Shown piece by piece: positions 5,220-8,534 of a stretch of DNA of 8,534 bases. The position numbers and the translations under genes were made by a program. Position 1 is the stretch's first letter. Each line of letters starts with the position of its first letter. This DNA is from Bacteroidales bacterium. Lineage in GTDB: Bacteria > Bacteroidota > Bacteroidia > Bacteroidales > VadinHA17. The stretch covers positions 1-8,534 of the forward strand of contig JALOMM010000047.1 in the NCBI GenBank assembly GCA_025455535.1, written 5' to 3'. The notes under the pieces were generated by a model. The model saw nothing but the letters and a program-made list of their open reading frames with translations. It made no database searches and was not told the origin of the DNA.

Positions 5220-6557
5220 CTAGATATCACGCAGAAGCATGTTGGTCTCTGATGAGGCCATCAGCGCTTCCAACTTCGTGACAGCTGAATCTATCTTTTT
5301 GTAATCAGCATTGTTAATGACATTCTTATGGGTAGACCCCGAGTTCTCAAGTTTATCAACCACGAATGAGAGGGTCATCTTATTGACATCAGTAGCAGGC
5401 TGGTATACGTACCTGTCACTGTTCTCGTCATAGACCTCGGTAACGAGTGAGGCATCGCGCAGAGAAGTAAGGCTGTCGCGCACGCTCCTGACAGGGATAG
5501 TGAGTGCGAGTGATATCTCCTCCGGCCCCCTTGGCCTGGTCCCTTTCACAAAGTCTTTTACCAGGGTATGCATTATAAGCAGCGAAAGCCTTTTTTTCTG
5601 CTTTGGCGATACTGTCTGCACATCAAATTCAAACTCATACCTGGTGATATTCTGCAGGTAATATGAGAGCTGAGCACCCATGAGCAGCACCACCCAGCTC
5701 ATCTGTATCCATATCATCATCAGTGGAATAGCTGCAAAGCTGCCATACAGTGTGCCGAGCTTGGTGGCGCCGATCTGAAATTGAATATACATGATCTGAA
5801 GAAGCTGGAGAACAACCCCCGCCAGTATCCCTGCCACTATTGCAGCCCTTATTTTGACTCTGGTATTGGGCATCACAAGGAAGGCTGCCACAGAGATTGA
5901 ACACATCAGTATATAAGGTATCAGCTTCACCAGGAATGAAACGACAGGTTTAAGCCCTTCAAGCATGTCTGACCTGCTCAGTATTTCGTTCAGGCTTGTG
6001 TTGGCAAGCACTGTGGCACTGCTTGATGCGATGAAGAGCACGGGGACCATAAGTATTATTGCCAGGTAATCGGTCACCTGCCTGTACCATACCCTTGTTT
6101 CAACAACCTGCCAGATAGAGTTGAAAGTACTTTCAACATAGGTTAGCAGTTGCCCTACCGTATAAAAGAGCAATGCCACGCCGAAAGCAGCCAGCCATCC
6201 GCCGCTGGTCTGCAGCAGAAGATTATTTGCAAAATCAAGGATCCAGTTCATAACCTGCTCCTGGTTATGGAACTGCTTGATGATCTCAGCCCTCAGCTCA
6301 TCATGCAACCCGAATCCTTTCGATATCCCGAATGCAAGAGCAGCCATAGGTATGACTGACAGTATTGTGAAGAATGTAAGGGCAGAGGCCTTGATATAAA
6401 TATGATCCTTCTTTAATCCCTTATAGACAAGGTAAATGATGCGCACCTGCCTTATCATATAGGCCTTTGCACCGGTCAGACTTGTCAAAGGTGTCTTCCA
6501 TAAGTCTGTACTGATAAACCGGTACATCTTTTGTATCCATTCAAGGGGTTTGATCAT
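5220..6557 (-). CDS. YihY/BrkB-family (UPF0761) inner membrane protein with C-terminal helix-turn-helix region
   Basis: This 445-residue membrane protein of the YihY/virulence factor BrkB family has an uncertain biochemical role; RNase BN naming of homologues is historical and wrong. Six hydrophobic segments lie at about 56-80, 118-140, 162-187, 204-229, 236-258 and 272-298. Family blocks include KASALTFFTILSVIP (56-70), GTLYGSFAAIPLMMIWIQMSW (268-288) and LLMGAQLSYY (291-300). The C-terminal part (about 320-390, RGPEEISLALTIPVRSVRDS) resembles a winged-helix domain often appended in Bacteroidetes homologues. The frame opens 25 codons earlier (ATG at 6632), but the ATG at 6557 is preferred. 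The extra stretch does not resemble the usual N-terminus, it would almost touch the divergent comB start, and a -7 box (6579-6586) would lie inside it. The gene ends 3 bp from the bioG stop in convergent orientation. Confidence 0.88.
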   Translation of the reverse strand: MIKPLEWIQKMYRFISTDLWKTPLTSLTGAKAYMIRQVRIIYLVYKGLKKDHIYIKASALTFFTILSVIPMAALAFGISKGFGLHDELRAEIIKQFHNQEQVMNWILDFANNLLLQTSGGWLAAFGVALLFYTVGQLLTYVESTFNSIWQVVETRVWYRQVTDYLAIILMVPVLFIASSSATVLANTSLNEILSRSDMLEGLKPVVSFLVKLIPYILMCSISVAAFLVMPNTRVKIRAAIVAGILAGVVLQLLQIMYIQFQIGATKLGTLYGSFAAIPLMMIWIQMSWVVLLMGAQLSYYLQNITRYEFEFDVQTVSPKQKKRLSLLIMHTLVKDFVKGTRPRGPEEISLALTIPVRSVRDSLTSLRDASLVTEVYDENSDRYVYQPATDVNKMTLSFVVDKLENSGSTHKNVINNADYKKIDSAVTKLEALMASSETNMLLRDI

Positions 6558-6578
6558 CGGCAAATGATTAAGGCGTGA

Positions 6579-6586
6579 CAAATTTA
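6579..6586 (-). promoter_or_regulatory. Candidate -7 box (TAAATTTG) for the YihY-family gene
   Basis: Minus-strand TAAATTTG matches TAnnTTTG and lies 21 bp upstream of the ATG at 6557. No TTTG element sits 19-21 bp further upstream. It supports the shorter start of the YihY-family gene, because it would be internal to the longer reading. Confidence 0.35.
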
Positions 6587-6637
6587 AGAAATGATCTTTA
6601 AACACTATTACTATCTTCACGTTTTGAAACAAGGGAA

Positions 6638-7339
6638 ATGGTAATTACCATAAAAGAGTTTGTTACTGGAGCGCGTGAGGCGGAGGGTCTGACGGTGATC
6701 ATCGATGTGTTCAGGGCCTTTTCGACCGCATGCTATGCCTATGACAGGGGCATCAGGAGACTGATTGACGTTGCTTCGCCTCAGGAGGCTCTCGCGCTGA
6801 GGAATAAACTGAAACAGGGTACGGTTATTGCCGGTGAAAGAGATGAAAGGAAGCCGGAAGGATTTGACATGGGTAACAGCCCAACAGAGATGATCACCGG
6901 CGACCTTGCGGGAAAGACACTGATACACTGTACCACGGCCGGCACCAACGGCATCCTGAGCGCCTCCGGCGCGACGGAGATACTGGGTGCCGGACTGGTT
7001 AACGCAGCGGCAGTGGCATCATATATCTCAATGGTCAATCCGGAGAAGGTAACCCTGGTGGCAATGGGATACAGGGCCATTGAGTCTGCCGAGGAGGACC
7101 TGTTGTGCGCAAGGTACATCAATGACCTCCTGAACGGCCGGGAACCTGATCTGCGCAATGAGATAAGCGCGCTCAGGCACGGCTCGGGAAGCAGATTCTT
7201 CACCCCGGCAAACCTTTCATTCAGCCCTCCCACTGACTTCTTCCTGTGCACTGACCTCAACCGCTTCAACTTTGTCCTTAAAGCTGTAATAACAACAGCC
7301 GGATATGCTGAGATACTGAGAATGGATATGAGTAACTGA
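6638..7339 (+). CDS. comB: ComB-like 2-phosphosulfolactate phosphatase
   Basis: This 233-residue protein is of the ComB family, a Mg2+-dependent acid phosphatase that converts (2R)-phosphosulfolactate to sulfolactate in coenzyme M biosynthesis of methanogens. Family blocks are IIDVFRAFST (21-30), GERDERKPEGFDMGNSP (66-82) and HCTTAGTNGI (97-106), the last replacing the more usual TTTNGT with one residue more. Length matches the family. AAGGGA just before the ATG is a weak ribosome site with unusually short spacing. No comA (phosphosulfolactate synthase) or other coenzyme M gene is in view, and Bacteroidetes do not make coenzyme M. The true substrate may therefore be phosphosulfolactate in another sulfonate route, or another phosphorylated 2-hydroxy acid. 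The next gene follows after 10 bp on the same strand, implying cotranscription. The family call is firm; the substrate is inherited from distant homologues. Confidence 0.82.
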   Translation: MVITIKEFVTGAREAEGLTVIIDVFRAFSTACYAYDRGIRRLIDVASPQEALALRNKLKQGTVIAGERDERKPEGFDMGNSPTEMITGDLAGKTLIHCTTAGTNGILSASGATEILGAGLVNAAAVASYISMVNPEKVTLVAMGYRAIESAEEDLLCARYINDLLNGREPDLRNEISALRHGSGSRFFTPANLSFSPPTDFFLCTDLNRFNFVLKAVITTAGYAEILRMDMSN

Positions 7340-7349
7340 ACCAACACAA

Positions 7350-8534
7350 ATGAAGCAGAAATTTTTCGCCGCCCTCACCGCGCTCCTGCTGTTGCCCGGC
7401 GCTGCCGTTCTCACGGCACAACCGGGCTATTCGGTGACAATTAACATAGCCGGAGCATCTGAAGAAAAGATAAGGCTGGCATATCATCTTGGAAACCAGC
7501 AATATATAAGCGACAGCACCGTAACAGACAAGTCGGGGTTTTGCAGGTTCTCCGGCGTTGACAAGCTGCCGGCAGGCGTTTATATGATCGTCTTACCGGG
7601 CAATCATTTCTTTGAGTTTCTCCTTTCTGATGACCAGTACTTTGATATGTCATGCGAACTCGCTGATCCGGTCTCTTCACTGTCCTTCAGGGGATCGGTC
7701 GAGAATGACCGCTTCCTGGAATACCAGAAGAACTGGAAGCTGCTCCAGGAGCAGGCAATGGATATAAGTGAGAAACTGCGGTCTGCAACCCAGAGCGGAG
7801 CGTCAACCGCTGAGTTGCGAAACCAGCTCACTGCGCATGAGAAAAAGATGAAACAGTTCCTTCTTGAGACAGCTGAAAGAAACAAGGGAACTCTTCTGGG
7901 GGCAATCGCCCTGTCAATTATACCTGTTGAACCTGTGATCCCGTCAGTTCCGGAAGGGATTGCCAAACGGGATTCAATCATACGTTTGATGTCATATCTG
8001 TCTTACAAGGAACATTTCTTTGACAATATTGATTTCAGCCAGCCGGGGCTGATCCGCAGCCCGGTACTGGCCGGCAGGCTGGAACAGTTCTTCGGCCAGG
8101 TGGTGATTCAGATGCCTGATTCAATCATTAAGGAGGCAGACAGGGTGATTAAAATGAGCGAGGCACAAAAAGAGATGTTTCAGTATGTTGCAGTATGGCT
8201 CTTCAACCGCTATGCCACAAGCGAGTACATGGGGCACGATGCCGTTGTGGTTCATCTGGCTGACAGCATCTATCTCTCGGGCAGGGCGTCGTGGATTACG
8301 GAAGAATATCGTGCCGACCTTGCCAAAAGGGTTGAGAAGCTCAGGCCGACTCTTATAGGGCGAAAGGCAACGGAGTTGATAATGAACTCGTTTGCCGGTC
8401 ATTATGTATCTCTCTACGATGTCGATGCTGAATTCACAATACTTTACTTCTGGGAGCCTGACTGCGGACATTGTACGGTGGCCACCCCGCTTCTCAGTAA
8501 ATACTATAATGAGAACAGGGATAAGGGAATCGAG
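7350..8534 (+). CDS. Exported thioredoxin-like protein (DUF4369/DUF5106 type), 3' end missing
   Basis: These are the first 395 residues of an exported thiol-disulfide protein of a kind common in Bacteroidetes. A signal peptide is visible (KQKFF, a hydrophobic core, then a probable cut after VLTA at about residue 24). Residues about 27-125 are a beta-rich DUF4369-like domain (LAYHLGNQQYISDSTVTDKS, a turn-rich PAGVYMIVLPG). A charged helical stretch follows (about 128-178), then a DUF5106-like region (about 190-340, including YKEHFFDNIDFSQPGLIRSP). The thioredoxin/TlpA-like domain begins near 350 with TILYFWEPDCGHC; the redox motif is Cys372-Gly-His-Cys375. The remainder of the thioredoxin fold lies beyond the right edge. 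No lipobox cysteine is seen, so a soluble periplasmic form is likely. It starts 10 bp after the comB stop and is probably in its operon. Function is inferred to be disulfide reduction or exchange; the partner protein is unknown. Confidence 0.88.
   Translation, partial: MKQKFFAALTALLLLPGAAVLTAQPGYSVTINIAGASEEKIRLAYHLGNQQYISDSTVTDKSGFCRFSGVDKLPAGVYMIVLPGNHFFEFLLSDDQYFDMSCELADPVSSLSFRGSVENDRFLEYQKNWKLLQEQAMDISEKLRSATQSGASTAELRNQLTAHEKKMKQFLLETAERNKGTLLGAIALSIIPVEPVIPSVPEGIAKRDSIIRLMSYLSYKEHFFDNIDFSQPGLIRSPVLAGRLEQFFGQVVIQMPDSIIKEADRVIKMSEAQKEMFQYVAVWLFNRYATSEYMGHDAVVVHLADSIYLSGRASWITEEYRADLAKRVEKLRPTLIGRKATELIMNSFAGHYVSLYDVDAEFTILYFWEPDCGHCTVATPLLSKYYNENRDKGIE

Noticed and set aside
6781..7347. 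Open frame of 188 codons on the minus strand opposite comB
   Set aside because: comB has clear family motifs; the antisense frame is Ser/Leu/Arg-rich and has no recognisable domain.

Overview
The window looks like a chromosomal segment of a Bacteroidetes bacterium (Bacteroidales-like, GC near 50%). The evidence is indirect. Candidate promoters fit the Bacteroidetes TAnnTTTG -7 box, with a TTTG -33 box in one case. Start codons mostly lack a clear Shine-Dalgarno sequence. The protein set is also typical: a DUF4369/DUF5106 thioredoxin-like exported protein, a lipoprotein cyclophilin, and a YihY/BrkB protein with a C-terminal helix-turn-helix region. No tRNA, rRNA, CRISPR array, transposase or phage gene was seen.

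Layout: positions 1-3548 are all on the minus strand. Read in transcription order they are an AraC-family regulator (3548-2700), a fused large+small subunit hydro-lyase of the 3-isopropylmalate dehydratase/homoaconitase family (2554-734), and, 14 bp later, the N-terminal 239 residues of a second large subunit of the same superfamily (719-1, cut by the window edge). The two hydro-lyases differ at a catalytic Asp-His pair: the second keeps it and the fused one has Asp-Cys. From 3651 the plus strand carries a cyclophilin-type peptidyl-prolyl isomerase lipoprotein, ending in a weak terminator-like hairpin.

Positions 4265-4514 hold no gene but are the most structured non-coding part of the window. 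A near-perfect Bacteroidetes promoter (4274-4305) is followed by about 180 nt closed by a 13-bp perfect stem plus two further 5-bp helices, with inner hairpins. This is a candidate non-coding RNA, or a structured leader of the next gene. That gene (4515-5216) is a BioG-type (DUF452) pimeloyl-ACP methyl ester esterase, standing without other biotin genes in view. It converges with a six-helix YihY/BrkB membrane protein (6557-5220, minus), their stop codons 3 bp apart.

Divergent from the YihY gene is a ComB-like 2-phosphosulfolactate phosphatase (6638-7339). It is followed 10 bp later by an exported thioredoxin-like protein with a CGHC motif (7350 to the right edge, incomplete), probably in the same transcript.

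The genes do not form one pathway. Three small units are suggested: a regulator plus paired hydro-lyases of 2-hydroxy-acid metabolism, a putative RNA plus bioG, and comB plus a thiol-disulfide protein. The best candidates for something undescribed are the structured RNA before bioG and the paired, catalytically asymmetric hydro-lyases.
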